Assembly: GCA_032690845.1 (NCBI GenBank)
Contig: CM064421.1
Location: forward strand, 43,886,963 to 43,950,962
Length of the DNA stretch: 64,000 nucleotides
Direction: 5' to 3'
DNA from: Eleusine coracana subsp. coracana
Lineage: Eukaryota; Streptophyta; Magnoliopsida; Poales; Poaceae
Made by a program: the position numbers and the translations under genes. Below the pieces are notes generated by a model. The model was given only the letters and a program-made list of their open reading frames with translations. It was not told the origin of the DNA and ran no database searches. Shown here piece after piece: positions 48,030 to 58,494 of the stretch. Position 1 is the stretch's first letter. Every line of letters begins with the position of its first letter.

Positions 48030-50518
48030 GCTTACTGGTAAGTTTACCATTTAAAATCCTTGGTAGAGCTTTTGGCATCCTTTAATTTCTCCTCGGTCTT
48101 CTCCAATAATTTCTTCAGCCGACCGATCTCTTCACTCTGATCTTTGACCTCTCCCAATTTCTTCTTCGGCTGAGCGTTCTCAACGCCCTGTCCTTTAAGG
48201 GAGTTGGAGAGACCATCTTTTTTAGTGGTAAGGGCCTCTAAAAACCTCTCCTGGTTGGAGGTGAGTTTTTCCAAGTCGGCGGCTTTCTTTTCATGAGCTG
48301 AGAGCAGTTGTCAAGTTTTTAGCACGTGGAATAATAAAGCTAGGAGGACATATTAGTTGTCTACCTGCATTGTCAAGACGGCTCTGCTCTAGAGAGGCAT
48401 TCATTGTTCTGAGGTCGGCCAGCAGTTTATTTACCTGTTCCTTGGCCTTGGAGTACTGCTGACCGGTGACTGAAATCAGAGTGACATCGTATCAGTAAGC
48501 AGGAATAAAATTCTTCCAATAGAGGTTCAGATTACATTACCAAAACTTTTAGCCTCGAGGAATTTGATCTGCGCTTGTTTTTTCTCAAGTAAAGAATACA
48601 TTTGCTGATCAAAGATGAGCAGAGTGAATCAGTACTTCATGTAACTTAAGAAGGGCAAAAACCTTGGTATTGATGTACCTTGGATACTTCATGGTGTCGC
48701 TGAAGGGTCTCCATATCTTCTACCTCTGGCTGACCTGCTGGTTTTTCGACCGGCACGGCTTTATCCTTGATAGGAGCCGGCACAACGGTTTGAGGAGGGG
48801 CGGTGGTCTTCGACGACGCAGGGATCTCTGGAGACTTAGCCGACTTGGTTGGAGCACTTGATGGCATGTTGGCCGTCTGAGTCGGATTGGTTAGACCGGG
48901 AGCTGGGGTCAGCACCACGTCCCTAGACATGGACCCGCTCGGTGTACCGGTCGATTGAGAGGCATTTCGACTACAAACAAAAATTCAGTGGTCAAATAGA
49001 CTTTGGGATAAATCAATTAAGATTGGTGATGAGGAAACTTAATTGGAGACTTGTTTAATTTTTATTCGGTAGACCTTCTTTTTCAGAGAAGTGGTCTGCG
49101 AATCAGATTGTTTTCTCTTCAAAGAAGGTTGTTTCAACACCTTCACAAACTGCTCTTTTGCTCCAACATTAGTAGACACTTGATGCGGGAGTTCCGACTA
49201 GCTTGAAGGTCGATCGAAGGGAGCAGAAGAGTGTTGTTCAACGCCTTGAGGGTGCTCTTCCTGATCATCGTCATCATCATCATCTCCTCAGCACTGCCTT
49301 TGATGTTGGGAGACTAATTTGACTCGTTGACCGGAGGGAGACAGATTGATATCAGGAATAGTAGAGTCGCCTGCATCGACCGAATCGGTCTGAAGCGCGC
49401 TCATTGATAAGCTTGTCCTGGCTGGGTTGGTTTGCGAAAGTGGCTTGGCGGCATAGTCCACTCCTTCCGTATCAGTTGGCGGGAGTGAAGGGTGAGACAC
49501 ATGTGTCAAGTACCTGCACACAAGAGCGAAGAGAGTATTAGCAAAGTTTTTGCTAAACTAATAATTGAAGATGTACTAAAAGTTGCAGCTTACTCGGGCT
49601 TGGTGAGTGCCCTTGTTGTATGTGTTCTTAATCAACTCATGATCCTGAGGGTTGATCGAATCGAACATTTTGCACAGACGAGCCTTACATAAGGCTGAGT
49701 TTGGTGGGTCGAGAAGTTCTCTTGTTTCTTCATCAGAAGTATAGTCCCATCCAGGATGGCATTGCTGTTTGAGAGGTTGCACTCGCCGAACAATGAAACT
49801 CTTGGCTATGGTTATGCCGTCAACTCCATCCTTCTTCAGATTGGCAATCTTCTTCAAGAGCTCCTAAACTTGAGCATCGTACGGGTCCGGCTTCTCGGTC
49901 CAAAAAGACTGGGGGCTAGCCTTGGTGCCAATGAAGTCAGAGATGGCTGGAGGGGGATTGTCACAATAGAACCACTCATCACGCCATTTCTTATTCCCGG
50001 TGGCCAACGGCACATCAACGTACTGCTCTTTCTTCCGAAGCTGAATGCCGACGCCTCTAATGGCCTCTTGGTTGACGGCGGACGGCAAGGGACAGAGGAC
50101 GAAGAGGTGGCAGAACAAAGTGAAATGCGGCAGCACACCCAAGAAAACCTCGCACATATGGACGAAGATGGTGACGTGTAGAATGGAGTTGGGATTGGGA
50201 TTAACTAATTCAATCCCATAAAAAGAAGAGGAGCCTACGCAAGAAGCTGCAACAAGGGACTCCGAAGCCACGCTTGAAGAAAGAGCAAAAGACCATGATC
50301 TGATTACAGATTGGGAGGGGATGAGGTTCGGAACCTGGTACCTTCCAGTTCAGACGCACCTGCTCCAGAAGGATGCCATCGACGACCATGCCGGTTAGTG
50401 TGTTTGTGCTGATGGTGCTCTCGGAGAACTCCCGGAGATGCTCTGGGATGTCAAGCTCCGATGAGGAAGACTCGACGGTGGCGGCACCCTTCGACTTCTT
50501 CACGAACTTGCGTGGCAT
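48030..50518 (-). pseudogene. Antisense ORF of the retrotransposon (transposase_28/gypsy-type aORF), decayed
   Basis: Pieces run right to left on the minus strand: a start at 50518 (MPRKFVKKSKG), then segments at 50271-49864, 49857-49576, 49521-49288, 48930-48646 (Pro/Thr/Ser/Lys-rich) and 48274-48044 (Lys/Glu-rich with coiled-coil heptads). The N-terminal half resembles the plant 'putative gypsy type transposon' domain (FFKRGFGVP, YVDVPLA, WRDEWFY) followed by a coiled coil. Such antisense genes lie between integrase and 3' LTR in Tat-group elements; their role is unknown. Whether the gaps are introns or decay cannot be told here. Confidence 0.65.
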
Positions 50519-50639
50519 TTTGGCGATGGTGAGAAATCTGGTCGATCTGAAGGTGGAACCTAACCCCCGGTAGAGTCCCGGGGGCTTAGGTGCTTTGAAG
50601 ATCTGCGGCAGCTATTGTGATGAGCTAGAACCCTAGAAC

Positions 50640-51608
50640 AGGAGAGCGGAGAAGCAGAGAAGGCACGTGGAAGACGAAGGGTTTAAGCAAAATGGCGGCG
50701 TGGAGTTGTCGTCATTCTGCACTTGCTTTTTATACTTCGGGGTTGAACTAATTGTGAGGGGTCCATATGTGCTCACATGGGCCACACAATAGCAGGCTGC
50801 ATGTTTTGCTCATTAAAATAAAACAAGGCGATATTCTTTGAAAAGAATTATTGCTAAGTATTTATTGGGAGTTAATCTCGGGGCCTTCTTTGATGAGAAG
50901 CAGTGGTAAACCCACTTAAAAATATTTCCATATTTGAGTGATTTGATGATCATGTAGCAAAGGATTTGATGGTCGTATGGGTATGAGTTCAATTTTTATG
51001 TTGTTGATTGATGTCAGTAATTTAATATCAATAATGGGCTTATTATAATATGAGTGACGATTTGCTAAGAAAAGGCTATTTTATGATTGATGTCATTTTA
51101 GCTTAGTATTGTATTATGATTGATATCATAAAGTTTGGTATGGACTGTAATATGATTGATGTCATGGTATTTGGGTCTATGAGTCGCTCGAGCTAAAGTG
51201 TATATCACTCAGCTTTCCTTTTGAGCACTCGGTAATGATTGAAGTCATTGGTTTGAGTCATCTATCACTCGGTAATGATTGATGTCATTCTATTGAGTTA
51301 TTTATCACTCGGTAGTGATTCATGTCACTCTACTGAGTTATTTATCATTCGAATTTAATGATTTAAGTGATTTTCCTTAAAGAGAGCCAATACAACTATT
51401 CTTGTTTTGGACTCTTCCATTCTTTATAATTTCCAAATGATACAAGAGTCAGGGGCTACACCTAATTAGGTGCACCTAGTCAACGCACCAGATCTATCAA
51501 GAACTTCAATCAAGAGGTATTTCTAATTTGTGACCTGTTCACAGCAAGTAGTGAAGAAGAATCACTTGGCAAGTTACAGCTCCAAATCAGAAAGCACTCG
51601 GGGACTGC
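50640..51608. other. Retrotransposon 3' internal region and polypurine tract
   Basis: Non-coding. From about 51090 to 51350 there is an array of short degenerate repeats with the words ATGATTGATGTCAT and TCACTCGGTA. The sequence immediately before the 3' LTR (CACTCGGGGACTGC) fits a plant Gypsy polypurine tract. Confidence 0.6.
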
Positions 51609-51983
51609 TGTGGAATACTTACCTTACCTGTACCCATAGCTTTGCTTAAGTCGGTAGTCGACCGGGTGACCCACCAATGAGGGAACCGACCGAGTTAGCT
51701 TGGAGCATAAGACAATTAGAGATAGACTTTTTATGTCAATCCTTGTAGACTATGAGTAGGACTCTTCATGTATCCTATTCCGACCGGATATATAAGACGA
51801 GAGGGACCTCCCCATCAAGGGCACCAATTCACATTACAATACAAACGATAGAACACAGGACGTAGGTTTTTACTCTCATCGAGAGGGCCTAAAATTGTAT
51901 AGCTCGGCGTCTTGTGTTTTAACCATCGAGTTGTTAATCCTGTTGTAGACCTGTAAATATATTGTCGAGAATAAGTCTCGACA
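51609..51983 (+). repeat. 3' LTR, 375 bp
   Basis: It begins TGTGGAATAC, ends TCTCGACA and aligns end to end with the 5' LTR except for the 110-bp duplication and scattered substitutions. It is followed directly by the ATTCT target duplication. Confidence 0.95.
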
Positions 51984-52132
51984 ATTCTGATGCCATAGGG
52001 GAGAAATGTTAGACATTGTGTTTGTAAATCTGTATTCTACTGCTGAGATAACCCTATAGACAATGGTCAAGGGGTTAATTGAATTATTGCCATGCTTAAG
52101 AGTTGGCTCATTAAAAACGAGCCTTCTAAACA

Positions 52133-52809
52133 GCGCAACTTAAAATTACCACCCATGAGTAGATATTTCTCGTCTCTCTCATGTCACACCGAATTTCTTG
52201 CCTATTTTCTTTTTATTACTCCAAAACTCAATGTGAACTTACTGTTGTACCCTAACTCTTCTCTTTCCTCCTCAGTTCAACCTATGGAGCTCCAGCACGG
52301 CGGGCGACGGCTGCTGCTCTCGGACCGAGCGACTTCGACAGACGGGCAGGCCACGCTCCACTCCAGCGGCGGGTGTCAGGGCGAGCAGGGCACGACGGCG
52401 GCGGCTGTCGGGACGAGCGGGGCATTGGCCAGGGTGACCAATAGAGCTCCAGGTGGGCGGCAGGAACAGGCTCCAGGGCCTTTGGAGTTTGGAAGGCGAC
52501 GGCGGCGGGTCTGGCTCAATCCTTCGAGCCAAACCCGCCATGTAGCGACTGCTATGCCAGTTGAGGTCTTCAGGGCGGCGGCCCAACCTGTGCTGCTACG
52601 GGAGGCGCACGAGCTTGACCCGTCTACCACCCCTTAGGGAGGGCAAATCCATGGTGGAGCTCGCACGGTCGCGTCGTAGGAGAAATGAAAGGAGCAAGGG
52701 CAAAAACGGTAAGTTCAGATTTGTGGAGTAAAAAGAAAATAGGAGAGAAATTCATGTGTGGTATGAGAGAGAAAAAAAAACTACTCATGATGGCAATTTT
52801 AAACTGCGC
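52133..52809. mobile_element. MULE-like element with about 110-bp inverted repeats and GC-rich interior (Pack-MULE candidate)
   Basis: The left arm (about 52133-52245) contains GCGCAACTTAAAATTACCA, CATGAGTAG, CTCTCTCATG and CCTATTTTCTTTTT. The right arm (about 52700-52809), reverse-complemented, contains GCGCAGTTTAAAATTGCCA, CATGAGTAG, CTCTCTCATA and CCTATTTTCTTTTT. The 380 bp between (52280-52660) is strongly GC-rich and open in one frame (52092-52637), unlike the arms. A captured gene fragment is plausible, but its source is not recognised and no clean 9-bp duplication was found. Confidence 0.6.
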
Positions 52810-52857
52810 TTATTAGTAACTTTTTGAGTGAAATGCACCCTTATTAGTAACTTTTTG

Positions 52858-53326
52858 AGTGAAATGCACCCTGGGTTTTAAACTATTTATTAACGATCAT
52901 ATAGGTTCACGAACTCTCAAAGTGACCATCTGGGTCCTTAAACTATTCTCGAATGGTCATCTAGGTTCACAAATTTTATAGACAGGCATGCCCACGATCG
53001 GTGGGCATGGGCCCCGATGGGAAGAGTGAGGCTGCTACAGGCAAAGTGCACCGGCTGCTAGCAGGTGTCGTTGTGTACGCTCGGTGGCGCTCGCATAGAG
53101 AGCGCTTTGCAGCGATTCGGTCACACGTGGAGAGCGGCTGGGCGGCAGTGGTGTGGATCTGATTAACCAAAATAAATAGATCATGGACCTATATGATCAT
53201 TATAAAATTTACGGAACTGGATGACCATCCGAAAATAGTTTAGAGACCTAGATGGCTACTTTGAAAGTTTATGGACCTAGATGAATATTCATAAATAGTT
53301 TAGGGACCTATAATACATTTTACTCT
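52858..53326. mobile_element. Mutator-like MITE with long inverted repeats
   Basis: The left arm starts AGTGAAATGCACC and the right arm, reverse-complemented, starts AGAGTAAAATGTATT; both continue with repeated GGTCC.TAAACTATT and GGTCATCTAGGTTCA words for about 130 bp. The 9-bp flanks AACTTTTTG (52849-52857) and AACTTTTTT (53327-53335) match at 8 of 9 positions. The arms contain internal 40-bp direct repeats. The centre (about 52985-53165) is GC-rich. Confidence 0.75.
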
Positions 53327-53335
53327 AACTTTTTT

Positions 53336-54294
53336 TTAAGATGCAAACTTTTAAGGGTGGCAAGAATCTAATAGGTCAAGGTGGTGCACCAAGGTCAATG
53401 AATGCCACCAAAATTTTGGAGGCTTAATCTTTTGATAAACCACCTCCATGAAAATTCAAAATAGAGCACACATTTTTCTGAAACTTATTCTAAGCAGAGA
53501 GCCCAATAAAGCAAAGCAATCAGAACCACTAAACATCTCCGGCGAACCCTGGCCCTTCGGCTCCACCCCTGATACCTCCACTCCTTTGGCTCCGCCCCCG
53601 CCACCAACACTCCTCGGTGCAGGCCACCTGAGCACGGAGCATGCGCCTCATCTCAGCACGACGCGAGCTCGCTTGAGCTGCTGCTCGAGCGGGTGTTGCT
53701 CGCTAGCGCGACGGGCAAGGGGCGACGCATGGACGTGCGTTGGGGCGAGGCATAGGAACGATGCCGGGCTGCGAGCAGGCGCTAGGTGTCGGGACGACGC
53801 AAGCCGTAGTCAACCACGCGACAGCGGGCGGACGAAAGAGCTATGACCATGGCATGGAAGAGCTATGACCATGACATGTGCACGAAGATAGAGAAAGAAG
53901 TGGCAGGAATAGTTTCGTCTAAAAAATGATATATAGTATAACGTTGGTGTAGTAGAGTTGGACATTTGACATTTGAATAAAATCTAATGTTAAATGAACA
54001 TTCCACCAAAGACATATTTTCTATTTTAGAAAGGATATTATTCTGACTAATATTTTCATTTTTCTTCAAAAGGATGTTGTTCTCGATTTACGAAGGCAAC
54101 TGCTGCCATATGCATGTGTTGTTGTCCAGCAACAAAAGCGCCCATCTACTCCTTTCTCATGGATCGACTCATGTTTACCCTCTGAATTGTTGTCAGGCTG
54201 TTTAATGGAAGGACTATTTCTTGACTCCATTTCTACGCACACTTGTTGATCCCCAGCTCTATCTCTTTGTCTTGGTTTATGTGCTCCTGTCCAG
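53336..54294. other. Insertion-derived sequence in copy 2, no supported gene
   Basis: Similarity to copy 1 (around 33325-33345) stops at about 53535 and resumes at about 54945, so most of this is inserted sequence. A GC-rich piece at 53540-53850 has an open frame on the plus strand without recognisable domains. Confidence 0.45.
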
Positions 54295-54907
54295 GGGATC
54301 GGGATCCTCGGCAGTCGGCTGCTTAGCAGTCGACTGAGCAGTTGGCTCGTCCACCGTCCGATCCGATCCTACGGCTAGCAAAAAGATCGAGTCAAAGAGC
54401 TGCCCGCTCCTTTCTTCTCTACGAACGAGTCCACAGCCGCTTAGATGAGATCAAACCTCAAGGATGAATCCCAGCTCGTTGGGTGTTGATGACCCCAAAA
54501 ATGGATTCTCTGGAGAATGTAGAACACAAATATGTGATCAATTTTGTCCCATCTCATACATAATATGGTGAATTTCATGATTTTGTGCTTAGGGTTTGAG
54601 AAGAGATAAAATACAATTAAGAACGAATTAGTTGATGAAAACCAAATCCAGGAGCTTGTGTGAATGGTTGAGACGCTGCAGCTCTAACATGGAGTTGGAA
54701 TCGACACCGGCGAGCTTCGGACTTGTGGCACCGAGGAAGCTTGGGCGCGCATAGCATAAGGCGGACGCGGCTGGCTTTCAGTAGAACGGAAGTACGGGGA
54801 CTTTGTCAAATAAAAACTGATCTAAGCCGTAGAATTCAATTAATTGGATCAGACGGCGGACGGCGCAACTGCTCTGAGCAGTCGACTGCCGAGGATCCGG
54901 ATCCCTC
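54295..54907. mobile_element. Unclassified TIR element, about 613 bp
   Basis: The left end GGGATCGGGATCCTCGGCAG and the right end, reverse-complemented, GAGGGATCCGGATCCTCGGC form inverted repeats extending about 75 bp through GCAGTCGACTG, GAGCAGTTG and CCGTCCG.TCTGATCC-like words. A possible 5-bp duplication TCCAG flanks it (54290-54294 and 54908-54912). The interior has no coding features. The superfamily is uncertain. Confidence 0.6.
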
Positions 54908-55460
54908 TCCAGGAAGTCAACAAGAGGGATTAGCACAATAGCAAAAATCTATAAACCAGCATAAGAAAAGATGTGGATTGAAGGGAAAGATTACTAGCAT
55001 CCACCGTAGGACTTGTAGCTGCTTCAGAGTCATCAATTCAAAGCTAGACAAAGCATTGCAAATCAATGCTTAAGAAACTAACGACAACGGCCGCTCAAAT
55101 TCAATCGTCAAAGGGCACAAACTAGTGAAGTTAAAAAGAGTTCGGCACTCTAGATCGCAAATCTCAACAGCCCAACACAAGGAAACTCATGTCAGATCAA
55201 AATTAATCAACCAAAATCGCAGATCTCACAGATAACAAGAACGAAAGGTTTTAGTAACACGGCACAAGGCACAGAGCAATCAAACATTCATCAACATAAT
55301 TTGTTCTTTCATTGACAAATAGAGCACAAATAAGACAAGCTACTACAACGACAGATTCATTTATCAGCAACACTCATTTCCCATCTACAAGCTACTCCAT
55401 CACAAGCAAGTAACACGGCACAACGCTAGGCATCACATGATTGATGAATCACACCGTGCT

Positions 55461-56052
55461 CTATGCCTTCTTGGGGGACTTGGCAGCAGCCTTCTTCGGG
55501 GACTTGGCCTCCTTGCTCCCGCCAGAGGACGCCTTCTCGGCAGTCTTCTTGGGCAGCAGCACAGGGTTGATGTTGGGCAGGACGCCACCGTGGGCAATGG
55601 TGACGCCGGACAGCAGCTTTCCGAGCTCCTCATCGTTGCGGATCGCCAGCAGCACGTGGCGAGGGATGATGCGAGTCTTCTTGTTGTCCCTAGCGGCGTT
55701 GCCGGCGAGCTCCAGGACCTAGTCCTCATTACAGGAATAACGAATCAGTACCACAGGAGAAAGACACCATTGTGACATTTCAACGAACACAATTCATTTC
55801 GACAGGGAAGAAGATTTGGGTGCTTACCTCAGCAGCGAGATACTCGAGGACAGCTGCGAGGTAGACGGGGGCGCCGGTGCCAACGCGCTGGGCGTAGCGG
55901 CCCTTCTTGAGGTAGCGCCCGATACGGCCGACGGGGAACTGGAGCCCTGCCTTCACGGACCTGGAAACTGACTTCTTCCTGGGACCGCCAGTCTTGCGCC
56001 CTGCAGCTCCCTTCTTCACCTTCCCGCCAGCTCCGGTACCGGTGGAGTCCAT
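55461..56052 (-). CDS. Histone H2A, SPKK-tailed (H2A.W-type), copy 2, 2 exons
   Basis: Exons 56052-55828 and 55718-55461 (minus) give 160 aa with a 109-bp intron at the same position as in copy 1. The sequence has the H2A signature AGLQFPVGR, NDEELGKLL and a tail with two SPKK motifs. It differs from copy 1 at three residues: K in YLKKGRYAQ, S in LLSGVT and A in SKEAKSPKK. Copy 2 keeps the more usual K and S, so copy 1 probably carries the derived states. Both frames are intact. It would act in nucleosomes of heterochromatin if the H2A.W assignment is right. Confidence 0.96.
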
Positions 56053-56300
56053 GGCCTCAGCTGCGCTTCGACGAAGCTTCTCGGATCAAGGAGGATGCGC
56101 TTATGGTGGAAGGACTGCGAGACTGCTTGGTGCTCTGCAATGGCAGGCGTCGCCGGCTATTTATAGTTTGATACGGCGCGGCGGAGGAGGACGGTGGGCC
56201 CGTCGATCCGCGTGAGCGAGTCATGAGCGGTCGGATCCTGAGGGGCATGGACGGTTGGGATGGATTCACTGGGGCACGATCCGCGGGAGGCGAGGTTCAA
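56053..56300 (-). promoter_or_regulatory. H2A-2 promoter, single core unit
   Basis: One TATA box (CTATAAATAG, complement of 56158-56167) lies about 105 bp upstream of the ATG. Two CGCGGATC octamers on the gene's strand lie at 56205-56212 and 56278-56285. The layout equals copy 1 with one of its two core-promoter units missing. Confidence 0.85.
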
Positions 56301-56452
56301 CCAATCAGGTGCGAGGTGGTTTCGGAGAAGCCGAAAAGTTGCGTTCCGTTTTCCCGCCCACAGGAGGGAAATTTTGGCAACAGGCGCGGGCGCTAGGTGA
56401 ATTTTGGCAGCGAAAATTAGAGGACGGTAAAATGTGACCAGAATGATCTCCA

Positions 56453-57010
56453 GATTTGCTTGCTAATACAGGTGGATATTTGGAATATGGAAGTAACTAA
56501 AGTATTGCTAGAGATTGTGTTTTTGGGAATCAATTACTTTTAGAGATTTTTTTTTATTTATCAAGAATACTCATGTTATCTATTCAGATACTATTTTCAT
56601 ACTAGTTTTGAGACACAATATTTGATACAGCTCGAGGACGTTTGACACAAAGAAATGGTTGTCTTCAACAGTTGTTGTCAACCAATTAGATTTTTAAAGA
56701 AAAAACTGACAGATTGAAATCTAATTTAATTTTACCACAAGCATTTTCAAATTTTTCTTGCTCATACATGTGGATATTTGGAATTAATTAAACCACTGCT
56801 AGAGATATTGTTTTGGGGGAAAATTATTATTAGAGATATACTGAGATTTTTTATTTATCAAGAATATTCATGATATCTATTCAGATACTATTTCATACTA
56901 ATTTTAGGACACGGTCTTTGGTGCAGCTCGAGAAACTTTTGACACACAAAAAAAATGGTTGTCTTTAACAATTGTTGTCAACCAATTAGTTTCTTGAATA
57001 ATATTTTCCG
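56453..57010. repeat. Tandem duplication of about 300 bp, copy 2 only
   Basis: Two units share GGATATTTGGAAT, TTGCTAGAGAT, TTTATTTATCAAGAATA and GGTTGTCTT.AACA (first unit from about 56453, second from about 56754). Copy 1 has a single unit at about 34735-34985. Confidence 0.75.
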
Positions 57011-57019
57011 TTTATAATC

Positions 57020-57979
57020 TGGTTAATCATATTTGGGGCATGTTAAATTCAATACTAACCACAACCTTGTGGTAACATTTTGATTGCTTCCAGAGCATGT
57101 CACCAAAGCTACTATTAGTTATGTATTGTTTCCTATGTCACTTATCACTCTAGTCATATATGAGATGCATGACATCTTATATGTATCTGGATAAGTTTAT
57201 TTGTCTAGATATAAGAAGATGTTATGAAACCGAACACTCAAAAGTATGACACGACAAGTAATTTGAGATAACGGAAGTACCATCAAGCAATGATTGGACA
57301 AAGTACAAGCTAATCTAGCTAGTATCTACAATCCATTAGCATATGTATAGACAATTAATTATATAAAATAAAATTATAATTTATTATATTTAAAAATAGA
57401 CAAATTATTGTAAAGCTCGCATTTTAGGGGTTTTATATTGGACGCCTAGAAAAATTACTAGGCTAGGCACACATTCACAGATTAATGAATAAGGGGGATG
57501 GATGAAGAAGCTACCTAACTAGACAACCTTCCTAAATCAAACATGATTGACATGCATATAACTAAACTATGTTGTCATCCACATGTTTCTTATTATAATC
57601 ATGACAAAAACATTGAACAAGTTAAAGCACAAACCAAACAAGTCTCTTATTCATAACAAAAAAATGTTATTGCACATGAATTGTATAAGAGAAATGAAAA
57701 AAAATGGAGGTAGTTACATACCTGGACGTTACATTTTCATCCTATCAACTTCAATTCACTGACTTCCTTGACCTTCTGCCATTTGCTAGCAAATAACATC
57801 TTGTACATAATGTTACAACTTTTGCCTGATCTTATACTAGATCTAAAAACTATTATCTTTCAAGTCGCTTTCATAGGAAATAAAAAAAAACTAAGAGAAA
57901 TCTGCATGTACCTTTTTCATATGTCTTGTTAGGCTTATACACCCGATTAACTGATACATCGGTCATGAGTTGCGCAGAT
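57020..57979. other. AT-rich non-coding block shared with copy 1
   Basis: This matches about 34990-35830 throughout, for example in the word CAATCCATTAGCATATGTATA. No gene or RNA was recognised in either copy. Confidence 0.55.
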
Positions 57980-58378
57980 CTATAAGTGTTTCGATTGAAC
58001 TAAAATACCCACACGCAAATCAAGATTAATAATCTTACTACAATAGTCAACGTGAGTAGATTGAGGATTGCGGCGGGGTGGAGCGATGAGATGGCATGAG
58101 GCTTGTAGAGGCAAGGTTGTATCACGGTGTGGGTGGATCGAGGATTGTGGCGGACTGAAGTGAGACACCACATGAAAAGCCGATGAAGGCGAGGTGGTAT
58201 AGCAGATTGAGGATTGCGGCCGACTGTAGTGAGAACACAAGGCACGAGGTGGAGGAGGAGAGGTGGTACAACGGCATGGGTAGATCAGGATCATGGCGAG
58301 AGAGGAATGAGGACATGGAGTGGGAGGCGGCGGAGGTGATGTGGAATAGCGGTAGGACAGAGTGAGGATAACAAACAT
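57980..58378 (-). repeat. TATA-preceded imperfect tandem-repeat locus, copy 2 (132-aa orphan frame)
   Basis: The minus strand has TATATAAAGG (complement of about 58406-58415), then ATG at 58378 and an uninterrupted 132-aa frame. The frame contains repeats of a roughly 22-residue unit with TTSPPPP, LCSHYS and PQSSICYTT-like words, mirroring a 66-70-bp DNA repeat. No domain is recognised. The copy 1 version is broken, so selection for protein is doubtful. Confidence 0.4.
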
Positions 58379-58494
58379 AACCCTAAACGTTTTGCTGCTT
58401 TGCCTTTATATATCACATGGGACCTCCTCTTTTATGTGGGTCATAGGCCGAAAGATTGTCTGGGCTAAAGCCCGAAACTGATATAAAAGGCAAG

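Larger units (their letters stand above)
40624..51983 (+). mobile_element. Ty3/Gypsy LTR retrotransposon, about 11.4 kb, defective, with downstream antisense ORF
   Basis: Both LTRs start TGTGGAATAC and end CGACA, flanked by perfect 5-bp target duplications ATTCT (40619-40623 and 51984-51988). The order gag, protease, reverse transcriptase, RNase H, integrase defines Ty3/Gypsy. A long block on the opposite strand between integrase and the 3' LTR, with a plant gypsy-type transposase_28-like domain, suggests the Tat/Retand/RIRE2-like group (inference). Internal frames contain many stops and frameshifts, so the copy is not autonomous. It lies in duplicated RRM 3'-flank sequence. Confidence 0.95.
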
